Notes: generated by a model not told the origin, from the letters alone. A stretch of 49,140 nucleotides of DNA from Comamonadaceae bacterium (GCA_013823485.1 PNMF01000006.1:1-49140), one strand, 5' to 3'; shown: positions 27,841 to 39,600, counted from the first letter of the stretch. Made by a program: numbers and translations.

Positions 27841-28931
27841 TGGCACGCCCCTTCAACTTCTCGGCCGGCCCGGCCGTCATGCCTGAGGAGGTGCTGGCGC
27901 AGGCCGCCCGCGAGATGCTCGACTGGCAGGGCACCGGCATGGGCGTGATGGAGATGAGCCATCGCGGCAAGGCCTTCGTGTCGATCTGCGAGCAGGCCGA
28001 AGCCGATCTGCGCGAACTGCTGGCGGTGCCCGAGAGCCACCACATCCTGTTCATGCAGGGTGGCGGGCTGGCGGAGAACGCGATCGTGCCGCTGAACCTC
28101 TCGCGCGGTGGCGCGGTCGAAGTGGTGGTGACCGGCAGCTGGAGCCAGAAATCGCTCAAGGAAGCGAAGCGCTACGCCGACGCCCGCGCGGCCGCGAGCA
28201 GCGAGGCCGACGGCCACACCACAATCCCCGCTGCTTCGACCTGGCAGCTGCGCGCCGATGCCGCCTATGTGCACATCTGCACCAACGAGACCATCCACGG
28301 CGTGGAATTCCAGGCGCTGCCCGACCTGCAGGCGCTGGGCTGCAACGCGCCGCTGGTTATCGACTTTTCGTCCCATGTGGCTTCGCGTCCGGTGGACTGG
28401 CGCCGCGTCGGCCTGGCCTTTGGCGGTGCACAGAAGAACCTGGGGCCCGCCGGCCTGACCCTGGTGGTGGTGCGGGACGACCTGCTCGGCCACGCGCTGG
28501 ACATCTGCCCCAGCGCCTTCAACTACCGCACGGTGGCCGACAACCGCTCCATGTACAACACGCCGCCGACCTACAGCATCTACATGGCCGGCCTGACCTT
28601 CCAGTGGCTCAAGCGCCAGGGTGGCGTGGCGGCCATGGAGCAGCGCAACATCGCCAAGGCGCAGCTGCTCTACGACTGCATCGACGGCTCGCAGCTCTAT
28701 GTGAACCGGGTCGACCCGGCGGTGCGTTCGCGCATGAACATCCCCTTCTTCCTGCGCGACGAGTCCCGCAACGACGCCTTCCTGGCCGGTGCACAGGCCC
28801 GCGGCCTGCTGCAGCTCAAGGGCCACAAGTCGGTGGGCGGCATGCGCGCCAGCCTCTACAACGCCATGCCCCTGCAGGGCGTGCAGGCGCTGGTGAATTA
28901 CCTGCGTGAATTCGAACAACAAGCGGCCTGA
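27840..28931 (+). CDS. serC: Phosphoserine aminotransferase
   Basis: SerC converts 3-phosphohydroxypyruvate to phosphoserine in serine synthesis and makes 4-phosphohydroxythreonine for PLP. The 363-residue class V aminotransferase starts [19 protein letters not shown]; an in-frame GTG lies one codon upstream but ATG at 27840 shares its A with the gyrA stop (TGATG). The PLP lysine is about residue 199 in [32 protein letters not shown] and [10 protein letters not shown] are also family features. It is translationally coupled to gyrA and followed after 15 bases by pheA. Confidence 0.97.
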
Positions 28932-28946
28932 GACCAGCCGGACACC

Positions 28947-30044
28947 ATGACCCAGCCCCAGCAATCTGCCGATCTTGCCGCCCTGCGCGTGAAGATCGAT
29001 GCCCTGGACCAGCAGCTGCTGACCCTGCTCAACCAGCGCGCCCGTGTGGCCGAAGAGGTGGGCGAGATCAAGCGCCGCGAGGGCTCGCCCTTCTTCCGCC
29101 CGGACCGGGTGGCCCAGGTGATCGACAAGATCCAGGACGCCAACCAGGGCCCGCTGCTGAACCAGCACGTGGCAGCCATCTGGCGCGAGATCATGTCGGC
29201 CTGCCTGGCGCTGGAAACCCCGCAGCGGGTGGCGGTGCTGGGCCCGCAGGGCACCTTCTGCGAGCAGGCGGCCATCGAGTTCTTCGGCAGTGCGGCCAAC
29301 CTGATCTACTGCGCCAACTTCGACGAGGTGTTCCACGCCACGGCGGCCGGCACCGCGCAGTTCGGCGTGGTCGGCATGGAGAACTCCACCGAAGGCGTGG
29401 TGGCCCGTTCGCTCGACCTGTTCCTGCGCTCGCCGGTGCACGTGGTGGGCGAGGTCAGCCTGCTGGTCCGCCACAACCTGCTGCGCCAGACCAACTCGCT
29501 GGACGACATCCAGGTGGTCATGGCCCATCCGCAGGCGCTGGCCCAGTGCCAGAACTGGCTCACCCAGCACCTGCCGCACGCCGAGCGCCGCGCCGTCTCC
29601 AGCAACGCCGAGGGCGCCCGTCTGGCCGCCACCGACCCGACCTGGGCGGCCATCGCCAGCGAACGCGCGGCATCGCAGTTCGGGCTGCACATCGTCTCGC
29701 ACGCGATCCAGGACGAGGCCTACAACCGCACCCGCTTTGCCGTCATCAGCCTGCCGCAGACCATGGCCATGCCGCCGGCCTCGGGGCGCGACTGCACCAG
29801 CATCGTGGTGTCGGTGCCGAACCGGCCCGGCGCGGTGCACGACCTGCTGGTGCCGCTCAAGCAGCACGGCGTGTCCATGACGCGGTTCGAATCGCGCCCC
29901 GCCAAGTCGGGCCAGTGGGAGTACTACTTCTACATCGACATCGCGGGCCACCCGTCGCAGCCGGCCGTGGCTGCGGCCCTTGAAGAACTCCAGCGTCTGT
30001 GCGCCTACTACAAGGTGCTGGGCGCCTACCCGGTGAGCGAATGA
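28947..30044 (+). CDS. pheA: Bifunctional chorismate mutase / prephenate dehydratase
   Basis: The 365-residue P-protein makes phenylpyruvate from chorismate. The chorismate mutase domain (about 8-95) has [30 protein letters not shown]. The dehydratase domain (about 98-275) has [15 protein letters not shown] and the catalytic-type YNRTRFAVI. The ACT domain (about 283-360) carries the phenylalanine-binding motifs [11 protein letters not shown] and [12 protein letters not shown], so feedback inhibition by phenylalanine is expected. Next is tyrA, overlapping by ATGA at 30041. In Burkholderia hisC commonly lies between pheA and tyrA; here it is absent. Confidence 0.96.
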   Translation: MTQPQQSADLAALRVKIDALDQQLLTLLNQRARVAEEVGEIKRREGSPFFRPDRVAQVIDKIQDANQGPLLNQHVAAIWREIMSACLALETPQRVAVLGPQGTFCEQAAIEFFGSAANLIYCANFDEVFHATAAGTAQFGVVGMENSTEGVVARSLDLFLRSPVHVVGEVSLLVRHNLLRQTNSLDDIQVVMAHPQALAQCQNWLTQHLPHAERRAVSSNAEGARLAATDPTWAAIASERAASQFGLHIVSHAIQDEAYNRTRFAVISLPQTMAMPPASGRDCTSIVVSVPNRPGAVHDLLVPLKQHGVSMTRFESRPAKSGQWEYYFYIDIAGHPSQPAVAAALEELQRLCAYYKVLGAYPVSE

Positions 30045-30922
30045 TGTTCGAACAACTCGGATTGATCGGCTGCGGACTCATGGGCGGCTCGTTCGCCCTG
30101 GCGCTCAAGCAGGCCGGGCTGGTGAAGCGGGTGGTGGGCTACAGCAAGTCCCCCTCGACCACCGAGCGGGCGCGGCAGATGGGCGTGATCGACATCGAGG
30201 CGCCCTCGGCGCTGCTCGCCGTCTCCGGCTCCGACCTGGTGCTGGTGGCCGTGCCGGTGGCCGCCACCGAAGCCACCTTCAAGGCCATCCGCCACCTGAT
30301 CCACAAGGACATGCTGCTGATGGATGTCGGCTCGACCAAGCGCGACGTGGTCGATGCGGCCCGCCGTGTCCTGCGCGACCAGGTCGGCGTCTTCGTGCCG
30401 GCGCACCCGATCGCCGGCAAGGAAGTGGCCGGCGTGGAGCATGCCGACCCCGAGCTGTACCACGGCCGGCAGGTCATCCTGACCCCGATCGAGCGCACCC
30501 AGACCGCGCAGCTGGACCGGGCCACCCAGCTCTGGAAGGCGCTGGGCTGCCATGTGCGGCAGATGTCGCCCGAGTCGCACGACGCGGCCTATGCCGCGGT
30601 CAGCCACCTGCCGCACCTGCTGGCCTTTGCGCTGATGAACGCCATCCAGAACCAGCAGCAGTCGGCCGACTTTCTCGCTCTGGCCGGCCCTGGCTTCCGC
30701 GATTTCACCCGCATCGCCGCCAGCGATCCGGCGATCTGGCGCGACATCCTCATGGCCAACCGCGAGGAGCTGCTGGGCCAGTCGCAACGGTTCCGCCAGG
30801 CGCTCGAGGCGCTGGAAAACGCGGTCAAGGGCGAGAACCCGGACGCCCTGGAAACGCTGATCGAGCAGGCCAGCATTGCCCGCGCCCAGTGGCGCATGAA
30901 CGCCATCCGCCCGCAGGGCTGA
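30041..30922 (+). CDS. tyrA: Prephenate/arogenate dehydrogenase
   Basis: A 293-residue NAD(P)-dependent dehydrogenase for tyrosine synthesis. The Rossmann motif is [19 protein letters not shown]; the active site has [26 protein letters not shown] with the catalytic His, then [13 protein letters not shown] and [19 protein letters not shown]. No ACT or chorismate mutase domain is fused. Which substrate it uses (prephenate or arogenate) cannot be read directly. The start is ATG at 30041, overlapping pheA; a second ATG follows at once at 30044. aroA-cmk starts 17 bases after its stop. Confidence 0.94.
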   Translation: MMFEQLGLIGCGLMGGSFALALKQAGLVKRVVGYSKSPSTTERARQMGVIDIEAPSALLAVSGSDLVLVAVPVAATEATFKAIRHLIHKDMLLMDVGSTKRDVVDAARRVLRDQVGVFVPAHPIAGKEVAGVEHADPELYHGRQVILTPIERTQTAQLDRATQLWKALGCHVRQMSPESHDAAYAAVSHLPHLLAFALMNAIQNQQQSADFLALAGPGFRDFTRIAASDPAIWRDILMANREELLGQSQRFRQALEALENAVKGENPDALETLIEQASIARAQWRMNAIRPQG

Positions 30923-30939
30923 GGCGCCACCACCCTCCC

Positions 30940-32994
30940 ATGTTCTCCACCGCTTTCCTCGACCTTCCGCCCCTGCAGGCGGCCGGCGGCACCGTCCGCC
31001 TGCCCGGCTCCAAAAGCATCTCCAACCGCGTGCTGTTGCTGGCGGCCCTCAGCACCGGCCACACCGATGTGGTCGACCTGCTCGACTCGGACGACACCCA
31101 GGTCATGCTGCAGGCGCTGCGCCAGCTGGGCTGCCGCATCGAGCCGCAGGCCGACGGCGCGCTGCGGGTGCACGGGCTGGGCGGCGAACTGCCGGTGCGC
31201 GAAGCCACCCTGCTCATGGGCAACGCCGGCACCGCCATGCGGCCGCTGACCGCGGCGCTGGCCCTGCTCGCCACCCGGCACGGCGCCCGCTTCGAGCTCA
31301 GCGGCGTGCCCCGCATGCACGAGCGCCCCATCGGCGATCTGGTCGATGCCCTGCGCCAGCTCGGCTGCCCGGTCGAGTGCCTGGGCGAGCCCGGTTACCC
31401 GCCGCTGCGGCTGGGCAACGGTGCGGCGCAGCCACTGCAGCTGTCGGATGCGATCCGGGTGCGCGGCGACGTGTCGAGCCAGTTCCTGACCGCCCTGCTG
31501 CTGGCATTGCCGCTGGTGGCCCAGCAGCAGGACATCGTGATCGAGGTGGTGGGCGAACTCATTTCGCGACCCTACATCGAGATCACCCTGAACCTGCTGG
31601 AACGCTTCGGCGTGACGGTGCGGCGCGACGGCTGGCAGCGCTTCACCATTCCGGCCGGCAGCCGCTATGCATCGCCGGGCCGCATGCCGGTGGAGGGCGA
31701 CGCCTCGTCGGCCAGCTACTTCATTGCGCTGGGCGCCATCGCGCCGGCCGCCGCCGGCACCGAAGGCATCATCATCGAAGGGGTAGGGCTGTCGTCCATC
31801 CAGGGCGACATCCGCTTCGTGGAGGCGGCCCGCCTGATGGGCGCCGACGTGCAGGGTGACGCCAACGCGCTGCGCATCCGCCGGGGCATCTGGCCGCTGA
31901 AGGCCATCGACCTGGACTGCAACCACATTCCCGACGCCGCCATGACGCTGGCCGTCATGGCGCTGTTCGCCGACGGCACCACCACCCTGCGCAACATCGC
32001 CAGCTGGCGGGTCAAGGAAACCGACCGTATCGCCGCCATGGCCACCGAATGCCGCAAGCTCGGTGCCACGGTGGAAGAAGGCGCGGACTTCATCCGCATC
32101 ACGCCGCCGACCGGGTGGCGGCCGGCCAGCATCCACACCTACGACGACCACCGGGTGGCCATGTGCTTCTCGCTGGCGGCCTTCAACCCGGCCGGCCTGC
32201 CGGTGCGCATCCTGGACCCGCGCTGCGTCGGCAAGACCTTTCCGGACTACTTCGAGGCGCTGTTCGGCGTCTGCGAGGCACAGGCGGAGCAGATACCGGT
32301 GATCTGTGTGGACGGCCCCACCGCCTCGGGCAAGGGCACGCTGTCCAGCGAGCTGGCCAAGCGCCTGGGCTACCACTGGCTCGATTCGGGCGCCCTCTAC
32401 CGGCTGGTCGGGCTGGCCGCCACCCGCCAGGGGCTGGCGCTGGACGAAGCGGCCTTGCGCCAGCCGGAGCACGCCCGCCGGCTGGGCGAGCTGGCCGCCG
32501 GCCTGCGGCTGCGGTTTGCCGACCACCGCATCTGGCTCGACGGCGAGGATGTGAGCGACGACTTGCGCACCGAGGCCGCCGGCATGGCCGCCTCCCGGGT
32601 GTCGGTCGTGCCCGAGGTGCGCCAGGCCCTGCTGGCCCTGCAGCGCGGCATGCGGCGGCTGCCCGGCCTGGTGGCCGACGGCCGCGACATGGGCACCGTG
32701 ATATTCCCTGACGCACCTCTCAAGGTCTACCTCACCGCCAGCGCCGGACAACGGGCCGAACGCCGGCATAAGCAATTGATTTCAAAGGGAATCGCTGCTA
32801 GACTCGACGACCTTCTGGCGGACTTGCAGGCGCGCGACGCACGGGACTCGAACCGGTCCCACGCGCCCCTCAAACCCGCCGAAGATGCCCTGATGCTGGA
32901 CAACTCCTCGCTCGACATCGAATCGTCGGTGCAGCAGGTGCTTGACTGGTGGCAGGACAAAACGGTGTTTCCGGAAGGCCGGCAACACCGCTGA
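30940..32994 (+). CDS. aroA-cmk: EPSP synthase fused to cytidylate kinase
   Basis: One 684-residue frame joins two enzymes. Residues 1-445 are 3-phosphoshikimate 1-carboxyvinyltransferase, with [56 protein letters not shown] and [15 protein letters not shown]. Residues from about 452 are CMP kinase: [35 protein letters not shown] with the P-loop, then [15 protein letters not shown] and [16 protein letters not shown]. The linker is only about 8 residues (CEAQAEQ). Neither active site is broken. AroA makes EPSP in the shikimate pathway, which feeds the pheA and tyrA reactions beside it; Cmk phosphorylates CMP and dCMP for nucleotide pools. Known fused forms occur in some Burkholderiales; in most bacteria the genes are separate. 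Confidence 0.96.
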   Translation: MFSTAFLDLPPLQAAGGTVRLPGSKSISNRVLLLAALSTGHTDVVDLLDSDDTQVMLQALRQLGCRIEPQADGALRVHGLGGELPVREATLLMGNAGTAMRPLTAALALLATRHGARFELSGVPRMHERPIGDLVDALRQLGCPVECLGEPGYPPLRLGNGAAQPLQLSDAIRVRGDVSSQFLTALLLALPLVAQQQDIVIEVVGELISRPYIEITLNLLERFGVTVRRDGWQRFTIPAGSRYASPGRMPVEGDASSASYFIALGAIAPAAAGTEGIIIEGVGLSSIQGDIRFVEAARLMGADVQGDANALRIRRGIWPLKAIDLDCNHIPDAAMTLAVMALFADGTTTLRNIASWRVKETDRIAAMATECRKLGATVEEGADFIRITPPTGWRPASIHTYDDHRVAMCFSLAAFNPAGLPVRILDPRCVGKTFPDYFEALFGVCEAQAEQIPVICVDGPTASGKGTLSSELAKRLGYHWLDSGALYRLVGLAATRQGLALDEAALRQPEHARRLGELAAGLRLRFADHRIWLDGEDVSDDLRTEAAGMAASRVSVVPEVRQALLALQRGMRRLPGLVADGRDMGTVIFPDAPLKVYLTASAGQRAERRHKQLISKGIAARLDDLLADLQARDARDSNRSHAPLKPAEDALMLDNSSLDIESSVQQVLDWWQDKTVFPEGRQHR

Positions 32995-33060
32995 CCGGCC
33001 CAGACGGCCCCGCCGGGCGTTCCCTGCCCGCAGGCCTGATGGTTCTTTTCAACCAACCCC

Positions 33061-33077
33061 GTGGTGCTTCGCACCAC
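33061..33077 (+). promoter_or_regulatory. Stable hairpin in the rpsA leader
   Basis: GTGGTGC and GCACCAC flank a TTC loop, and just upstream TGGTT and AACCA can form a second small hairpin. They lie in the 179-base gap before rpsA. In E. coli, hairpins in the rpsA leader mediate S1 control of its own translation, so a similar role is possible. No T-run follows, so it is not a terminator. Confidence 0.45.
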
Positions 33078-33173
33078 AACTGCAACGCCGCCCAACCGTC
33101 GACTCCCGCCACCCGATGCAGGTTCATCTGCGTCCGTGGTGCACCCCGACGCTGAGCGGTCTTAGGAAACTCC

Positions 33174-34853
33174 ATGTCTGAATCTTTTGCCGCCCTGTTC
33201 GAAGAGTCCCTGAAACGCGCTGAAATGCGCTCGGGCGAGGTCATCACCGCCGAGGTGGTCCGCATCGAACACAACCATGTGGTGGTCAACGCCGGCCTCA
33301 AGTCGGAAGCCTATGTCCCGCTGGCCGAGTTCAAGAACGACCTGGGCGAGCTGGAAGTGCAGGTCGGCGACTTCGTGTCGGTGGCCATCGACTCCGTCGA
33401 GAACGGTTTCGGCGACACCCTGCTGTCGCGCGACAAGGCCAAGCGCCTGGCTTCCTGGATGGCCCTCGAGAAGGCCCTGGAATCCGGCGACTTCGTCACC
33501 GGCACCACCGGCGCCAAGGTCAAGGGCGGCCTGAAGGTCATGGTCAACGGCATCAGCGCCTTCCTGCCGGGCTCGCTGGTCGACAGCCGTCCGACCAAGG
33601 ACCTGACCCCGTACGAGAACAAGACCCTGGAATTCAAGGTCATCAAGCTCGACCGCAAGCGAAACAACGTGGTGCTGAGCCGCCGTGCCGTGGTGGAAGC
33701 ATCCATGGGCGAAGAGCGCGCCAAGCTGATGGAAACCCTCAAGGAAGGCGCCATCGTCCAGGGCGTGGTCAAGAACATCACCGAATACGGTGCCTTCGTG
33801 GACCTCGGCGGCATCGACGGCCTGCTGCACATCACCGACATGGCATGGCGCCGTGTCCGCCACCCGAGCGAAGTGGTTCAGCCGGGCCAGGAAATCACCG
33901 CCAAGATCCTCAAGTTCGACACCGAGAAGAACCGCGTGTCGCTGGGTCTGAAGCAGATGGGCGACGACCCGTGGATGGGCGTTTCGCGCCGCTATCCGCA
34001 GGGCACCCGCATGTTCGGCAAGATCACCAACATCGCCGACTACGGCGCGTTCGTGGAACTCGAGCCGGGCATCGAAGGCCTGGTGCACGTCTCCGAAATG
34101 GACTGGACCAACAAGAACGTTGCTCCTTCCAAGCTGGTGTCGCTGGGTGACGAGGTCGAGGTCATGGTGCTCGACATCGACGAAGACAAGCGCCGCATCT
34201 CCCTGGGCATGAAGCAGTGCCGTGCCAACCCCTGGCACGAGTTCGCCGAGGCCACCAAGCGCGGCGACCGCGTCAAGGGCCCGATCAAGTCGATCACCGA
34301 CTTCGGCGTGTTCGTGGGTCTGGCCGCCGGCATCGACGGCCTGGTGCACCTGTCCGACCTGTCCTGGAACGAAGCCGGCGAGACCGCCGTGCGCAACTAC
34401 AAGAAGGGCCAGGAAGTCGAAGCCATCGTGCTGGCCATCGACGTGGAGCGCGAGCGCATCAGCCTGGGCATCAAGCAGCTCGACGGCGACCCGTTCACCA
34501 CCTTCGTGTCGGTCAACGACAAGGGTTCCGTGGTGACCGGCAAGGTCAAGACCGTGGATGCCAAGGGCGCCGAGATCGACCTGGGTGAAGACGTGCTGGG
34601 TTACCTGCGCGCCTCGGAAATCAGCCGCGACCGCGTCGAAGACGCCCGCAACGTGCTGAAGGAAGGCGACGAGGTCACCACCGTGGTGGTGAACGTGGAC
34701 CGCAAGACCCGCAACATCCAGCTGTCCATCAAGGCCAAGGACATGGCCGACCAGAACGAAGCCATGGCCAGCCTGAACCAGAACACCGGCAACGCCGGCA
34801 CCACCAGCCTGGGCGCCCTGCTGCGCGCCAAGCTGGACAACAGCAACAACTGA
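33174..34853 (+). CDS. rpsA: 30S ribosomal protein S1
   Basis: A 559-residue protein with six S1 (OB-fold) repeats, as in E. coli S1 (557). The N-terminal repeat region starts [27 protein letters not shown] and includes the ribosome-binding parts; repeats 3 to 6 show the canonical [55 protein letters not shown] and [28 protein letters not shown]1 unfolds mRNA and brings it to the 30S subunit. It also serves phage Qbeta replicase in E. coli. RBS AGGA precedes the ATG. The order cmk-rpsA-ihfB is widely conserved in proteobacteria. Confidence 0.98.
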   Translation: MSESFAALFEESLKRAEMRSGEVITAEVVRIEHNHVVVNAGLKSEAYVPLAEFKNDLGELEVQVGDFVSVAIDSVENGFGDTLLSRDKAKRLASWMALEKALESGDFVTGTTGAKVKGGLKVMVNGISAFLPGSLVDSRPTKDLTPYENKTLEFKVIKLDRKRNNVVLSRRAVVEASMGEERAKLMETLKEGAIVQGVVKNITEYGAFVDLGGIDGLLHITDMAWRRVRHPSEVVQPGQEITAKILKFDTEKNRVSLGLKQMGDDPWMGVSRRYPQGTRMFGKITNIADYGAFVELEPGIEGLVHVSEMDWTNKNVAPSKLVSLGDEVEVMVLDIDEDKRRISLGMKQCRANPWHEFAEATKRGDRVKGPIKSITDFGVFVGLAAGIDGLVHLSDLSWNEAGETAVRNYKKGQEVEAIVLAIDVERERISLGIKQLDGDPFTTFVSVNDKGSVVTGKVKTVDAKGAEIDLGEDVLGYLRASEISRDRVEDARNVLKEGDEVTTVVVNVDRKTRNIQLSIKAKDMADQNEAMASLNQNTGNAGTTSLGALLRAKLDNSNN

Positions 34854-34878
34854 TCGGCACAGGCACCTTCTTCTCCCC

Positions 34879-35199
34879 ATGACCCGAAGCGACCTCGTCG
34901 AAGCCCTGGCCAGCCGTTTCAGCCAGCTCACCCACCGCGATGCGGAATTCGCCGTCAAGGCCATCCTTGACGCGATGGGTGACGCCCTGGTGCGTGGCCA
35001 CCGGATCGAGATCCGGGGCTTCGGCAGCTTTTCGGTGAACCGCCGTTCACCCCGCATCGGGCGCAATCCGCGTTCGGGCGAGAGCGTCATGATCCCGGAG
35101 AAGCGGGTGCCTCACTTCAAGCCCGGCAAAGCCCTGCGCGAGCAGGTCGACGCCCGCACGGCCGAGATGCTCGGCCGCGAAGGCAAGCCGGGCGGCTGA
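34879..35199 (+). CDS. ihfB: Integration host factor subunit beta
   Basis: A 106-residue HU/IHF-family protein, [23 protein letters not shown]. The DNA-bending beta arm is [27 protein letters not shown], with the intercalating Pro at the tip in VMIPEK position. It dimerises with IhfA to bend DNA sharply. The location between rpsA and lapA fixes the name as IhfB instead of HU. The C-terminal 10 residues are Gly/Lys-rich. A sigma-54 promoter such as that of glnA often needs IHF for looping. Confidence 0.96.
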   Translation: MTRSDLVEALASRFSQLTHRDAEFAVKAILDAMGDALVRGHRIEIRGFGSFSVNRRSPRIGRNPRSGESVMIPEKRVPHFKPGKALREQVDARTAEMLGREGKPGG

Positions 35200-35210
35200 A
35201 GCCCGCTGGC

Positions 35211-35216
35211 TACAAT
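35211..35216 (+). promoter_or_regulatory. Candidate -10 element ahead of lapA
   Basis: TACAAT lies 25 bases before the lapA GTG. No convincing -35 is seen, so this is only a candidate for an internal promoter between ihfB and lapA. Confidence 0.3.
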
Positions 35217-35241
35217 CGGCTCCCACCACAGAGGGGAAGCC

Positions 35242-35547
35242 GTGAAGTACCTCATGTGGCTGCTCAATGCAGCCCTTTTTTTTGTCCTTTTCGCCTTCGC
35301 GCTGAACAACCAGGACATGGTCACGCTGCACCTGTTCTTCGGTGCGCGATGGCAGGCACCCATGGTGGTGGTCGTGTTGCTGGCCATGCTGATCGGGGTG
35401 TTCCTGGGCGTGGTGGCCATGGTGCCGCTGTGGCTGCGGGCCAAGAAGGCCCGCCGGCGCTCCGGCGCGGGGCCCGCCACCACCGCCTTCGGTGGCGACA
35501 CCACCCTGCTCCCCACCGACCCGATCGAACGACGACATGGACTTTGA
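35242..35547 (+). CDS. lapA: LapA (DUF1049) inner-membrane protein
   Basis: A 101-residue protein with two membrane helices (YLMWLLNAALFFVLFAFALNN and PMVVVVLLAMLIGVFLGVVAMVPLWL) and the LapA motif NNQDMVTLHLFFG between them, typical of DUF1049. LapA works with LapB in lipopolysaccharide assembly and the control of LpxC. The start is GTG with GAGGGGAAG upstream. Its last 11 bases overlap lapB, so the two are translated together. The C-terminal tail is longer and more polar than in E. coli LapA. Confidence 0.88.
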   Translation: MKYLMWLLNAALFFVLFAFALNNQDMVTLHLFFGARWQAPMVVVVLLAMLIGVFLGVVAMVPLWLRAKKARRRSGAGPATTAFGGDTTLLPTDPIERRHGL

Positions 35548-36682
35548 CCTGACCTGGCTGCTGTGGGGCCTGCCCCTGGCCTTCGCTCTGGGCTGGGCGG
35601 CTTCCCGCCTCGACCTGCGCCAGTGGCGCATGGAAAGCCGCCAGGCCCCCAAGGCCTACTTCAGGGGTCTGAACCACCTGCTCAACGAACAGCAGGACCA
35701 GGCCATCGACGCCTTCATCGAGGCGGTGCAGGGCGATCCGGACACGGCCGAGCTGCACTTTGCGCTGGGTAACCTGTTCCGCCGCCGCGGCGACTACGAC
35801 CGGGCGGTGCGGGTGCACGAACACCTGCTCTCGCGGGCCGATCTGAGCGGCAAGGACCGCGACCGCGCCCAGCACGCCCTGGCACTGGACTTCCTGAAGG
35901 CAGGCCTGCTGGACCGCGCCGAGGCCGCGCTGCAGAAGCTCCAGGGCACGTCCTTTGCGGGCGAGGCCATGCTGGCCCTGCTGGGCATCTATGAACGCTC
36001 ACGCGACTGGCCCCGCGCCCTGGAAGTGGCCCTGACGCTCGACGCCCAGGCGCAAGGCAGCTTTGCCTCGCGGCTGGCCCATTACCGCTGCGAAGAGGCC
36101 GAGCTGGCCCTGCGCCAGGGCGACCGCGCGCGCGCACGCACCCTGCTCGATGCGGCGGTGCGCGAGGCGCCGCAGGTGGCCCGGGGCTGGGTGGCGCTGA
36201 GTGCCCTGCGCCAGCAGGAAGGTGATGCCGCCGGCGCACTCGATGCCCTGCTGAACCTGGCGCGGGAGGCCCCCCAGGCCCTGCCGCTGGTGGCCCACCT
36301 GATGACCGATCTCGGCCGGCAGACGGGTCGGGTCGAGGCGGTGGCCGCGGTGCTGCGGGCGGCCGACGAGCGCAGCCCCTCGATCGACATCACCGAGGCG
36401 CTGGCCGCCCTGGAAGCCGACCCGACCGCCGCCCGGGCGCGCTACCTGCAGCACCTGGAGCGCGAACCTTCGCTGGTGATCGGCGCGCGCTGGCTGGCCG
36501 GCGAGACCCTCTCCGATCCGCAGGCCCAGAGCCCGGTGCAGCGGACCCTGGAGCAGGCCAGCGCGCCGCTCAAGCGCTACCGCTGCGCGGCCTGCGGCTT
36601 TGAAGCGCGCCAGCACTTCTGGCAATGCCCAGGCTGCCAGGCCTGGGACAGCTACCCGGCCCGCCGGGTCGAGGAGATCTGA
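35537..36682 (+). CDS. lapB: LapB (YciM) lipopolysaccharide assembly protein
   Basis: A 381-residue protein with an N-terminal membrane helix (LTWLLWGLPLAFALGWAASR), about nine TPR-like helical repeats (about 45-330; for example RGLNHLLNEQQDQAIDAFIEAVQGDPDTAELHFALGNLFRRRGDYDRA) and a rubredoxin-like C-terminal metal domain, YRCAACGFEARQHFWQCPGCQ, a CX2C-X10-CX2C cluster. This matches LapB, which binds FtsH and YejM to regulate LpxC and also joins LPS export. The start at 35537 (MDFDLTW) overlaps lapA; the track start upstream is in lapA. Confidence 0.93.
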   Translation: MDFDLTWLLWGLPLAFALGWAASRLDLRQWRMESRQAPKAYFRGLNHLLNEQQDQAIDAFIEAVQGDPDTAELHFALGNLFRRRGDYDRAVRVHEHLLSRADLSGKDRDRAQHALALDFLKAGLLDRAEAALQKLQGTSFAGEAMLALLGIYERSRDWPRALEVALTLDAQAQGSFASRLAHYRCEEAELALRQGDRARARTLLDAAVREAPQVARGWVALSALRQQEGDAAGALDALLNLAREAPQALPLVAHLMTDLGRQTGRVEAVAAVLRAADERSPSIDITEALAALEADPTAARARYLQHLEREPSLVIGARWLAGETLSDPQAQSPVQRTLEQASAPLKRYRCAACGFEARQHFWQCPGCQAWDSYPARRVEEI

Positions 36683-36697
36683 GGGCCGGGGCCGGCC

Positions 36698-39600
36698 TCA
36701 GGCGGCGGGCGGCCCGTAGCCGCCGCCACCCGGCGTGTGGATCTCGAACACGTCGCCCGGCTGCATCTCGACCTGGGCAATATGGCCCAGGGTCTCGACG
36801 GTGCCATCAGCCCGTACCACCCGGTTGATGCCGGGAGCGCCCGGTGAGCCGCCGGCCAGACCGAACGCCGGGTGGACCCGCCCGTTGGACAGGATGCTGG
36901 CCGTCATGGGCTGCCGGAAGCGGATGCGCCGCACGCCGCCCTCGCCCCCGTTCCAGCGGCCTTGCCCGCCCGAGCCGCGCCGGATTTCGTAGCTCTCCAG
37001 CAGGACCGGGAACCGGAACTCCAGGATCTCGGGGTCGGTCAGGCGCGAGTTGGTCATGTGGGTCTGCACCACGGCCGTTCCGGCATAGCCGTCGCCGGCA
37101 CCACTGCCCCCCGAGATGGTCTCGTAGTACTGGTGGCTGGCGTCGCCGAAGGTGAAGTTGTTCATGGTGGGCTGGCTGCCCGCCATCACGCCCAGGGCAC
37201 CGAACAGTGCGTTGGTGATGCAGGTGGAGGTTTCCACATTGCCGGCCACCACCGAAGCCGGCGGGTTCGGGTTGAGCATGCAGCCGGGCGGGATGATCAC
37301 CTCCAGCGGCTTCAGGCAGCCGGCATTGAGCGGGATGTCGTCATCGACCAGGGTGCGGAACGCATACAGCACCGCCGCCATGCAGACCGCGGTGGGCGCG
37401 TTGAAGTTGTTGGCCTGCTGCGGGCTGGTGCCGGTGAAGTCGATGGTGGCCCGGCGCTGCGCGGCATCGACCCGCACCGCCACCCGGATCTGCGCGCCGT
37501 TGTCCAGCGGCAGGGTGAACTCGCCGTCCTTCAGGCGGGTGATGACGCGGCGCACCGATTCTTCGGCGTTGTCCTGCACATGGCCCATGTAGGCCTGCAC
37601 CACGTCCAGACCGAACTGCGCCACCATGCGGCGCAGCTCCTGCACGCCCTTCTCGTTGGCGGCGATCTGGGCCCGGAGGTCGGCCATGTTCTGCTGCGGG
37701 TTGCGGCTGGGGTATTCGCCGCTTTGCAGCAGCGCCAGCATCTCGGCCTCGCGCAGCACGCCGCCTTCGACCAGCTTGACGTTGTCGATCTGCACGCCCT
37801 CTTCCTCGATGCGGGTCGAGAACGGCGGCATCGACCCCGGCGTGGTGCCGCCGATGTCGGCATGGTGGCCGCGCGAGCCGACGTAAAAGGTGGGCTCGGC
37901 ACCTTCGCCGACATACACCGGCGTGATCACGGTGACGTCGGGCAGGTGGGTGCCGCCGTGGTACGGGTCGTTGAGCACATACACATCGCCGGGCTGCATG
38001 CGGCCGGCGTTTTCGCGGATGACCGTCTTGATGCTCTCGCCCATGGAGCCCAGGTGCACCGGCATGTGGGGTGCGTTGGCGATCAGGTGGCCCCGGGCAT
38101 CGAACAGCGCACACGAAAAGTCGAGCCGCTCCTTGATGTTCACCGAGTAGGCGGTGTTCTGCAGCTGCAGGCCCATCTGTTCGGCGATGTTCATGAACAG
38201 GTTGTTGAACACCTCCAGCAGCACCGGGTCGACCGAGGTGCCGGCCGCGTGCTGCGAGGGGCGCGGCACGCGCCGCTCCAGCACCAGGTGGTCCAGCTCG
38301 GTGAGGCGGGCCTCCCAGCCCGGCTCCACCACGGTGGTGGCGTTCTTCTCGGCAATGATGGCCGGGCCCGCAATGGCATCGCCGGGGCGCAGGTCTTCGC
38401 GCACCACCAGGGCGGCGTCCAGCCACTGGCCGTCGGCGTGCAGGCGCACCGTGTCGCGGCGGGGAACCTCACGGGGGCCGTACAGCGGCAGCCGGGCCTC
38501 GGCCGGCGCATCGCCCGCCACCACCGCCTCCACCGACACCGCCTCCACGATCAGGCGCTTGCCGGTCATGAGGAAGGCGAAGCGCTGGCGGTAGGCCGCC
38601 TCGAACGCCGCCTGGACATCGGCCATGCTGCCGAACGGCACGACCAGCGCCGCGTCGCTGCCCTCGTAGCGCAGGTGGACCCGGCGGTGCACCTGCAGCT
38701 CGCCGTGGCCGATCTTCTGCTGCTGCAGTTCGTGGCGGGCGGCCTCGGCCAGCGCATCGAGCTGCGCGGCCACCGGTGCCATGGCGTCGGCCTCCAGCAC
38801 CCGCTCGACCGCCTGCTCGCGGATCACGTTCTGGTCGGCCAGGCCCATGCCGTAGGCGCTGAGCACACCGGCCAGCGGATGCACGAACACCCGGCTCATG
38901 CCCAGGGCGTCGGCCACCAGGCAAGCGTGCTGGCCGCCGGCGCCACCGAAGCACTGCAGGGTGTAGCGGGTGACGTCGTAACCGCGCGCCACCGAGATCT
39001 TCTTGATCGCATTGGCCATCTGCTGCACCGCGATGCGGATGAAGCCCTCGGCCACCGCCTCGGCCGGGCGGCCGGTCTGGCGCGCCAGCGCGTCGAACTG
39101 CGCTCGCACCGCCTCGGCGCTCAAGGGTTCGTTGGCCTGGGGGCCGAACACGCGGGGGAAATACGCCGGCTGGATCTTGCCGAGCATGACGTTTGCATCG
39201 GTCACGGTCAGCGGGCCGCCGCGCCGGTAACTGGCCGGGCCGGGGTGGGCGCCGGCGCTCTCCGGGCCGACTCGGAAGCGCGATCCGTCGAAGCTCAGGA
39301 TGGAGCCGCCGCCGGCCGCCACGGTGTGGATGCTCATCATCGGCGCGCGCATGCGCACGCCAGCCACCTGGGTCTCGAACTCGCGCTCGAAGGCGCCGGC
39401 GTAGTGGGACACATCGGTCGAGGTGCCGCCCATGTCGAAGCCGATCACCTGCCCGTGGCCGGCCAGGGCCGAGGTGCGGGCCATGCCGACGATGCCGCCG
39501 GCCGGGCCGGACAGGATGGCGTCCTTGCCCTGGAAGTGGTGGGCGTCGGTCAGGCCGCCGCTGGACTGCATGAAGAACAGCGGCACACCCGGCATCTCGG

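Noticed and set aside
30589-32775. 728-residue minus-strand ORF across tyrA and aroA-cmk
   Set aside because: Antisense of conserved genes, composition typical of shadow ORFs.
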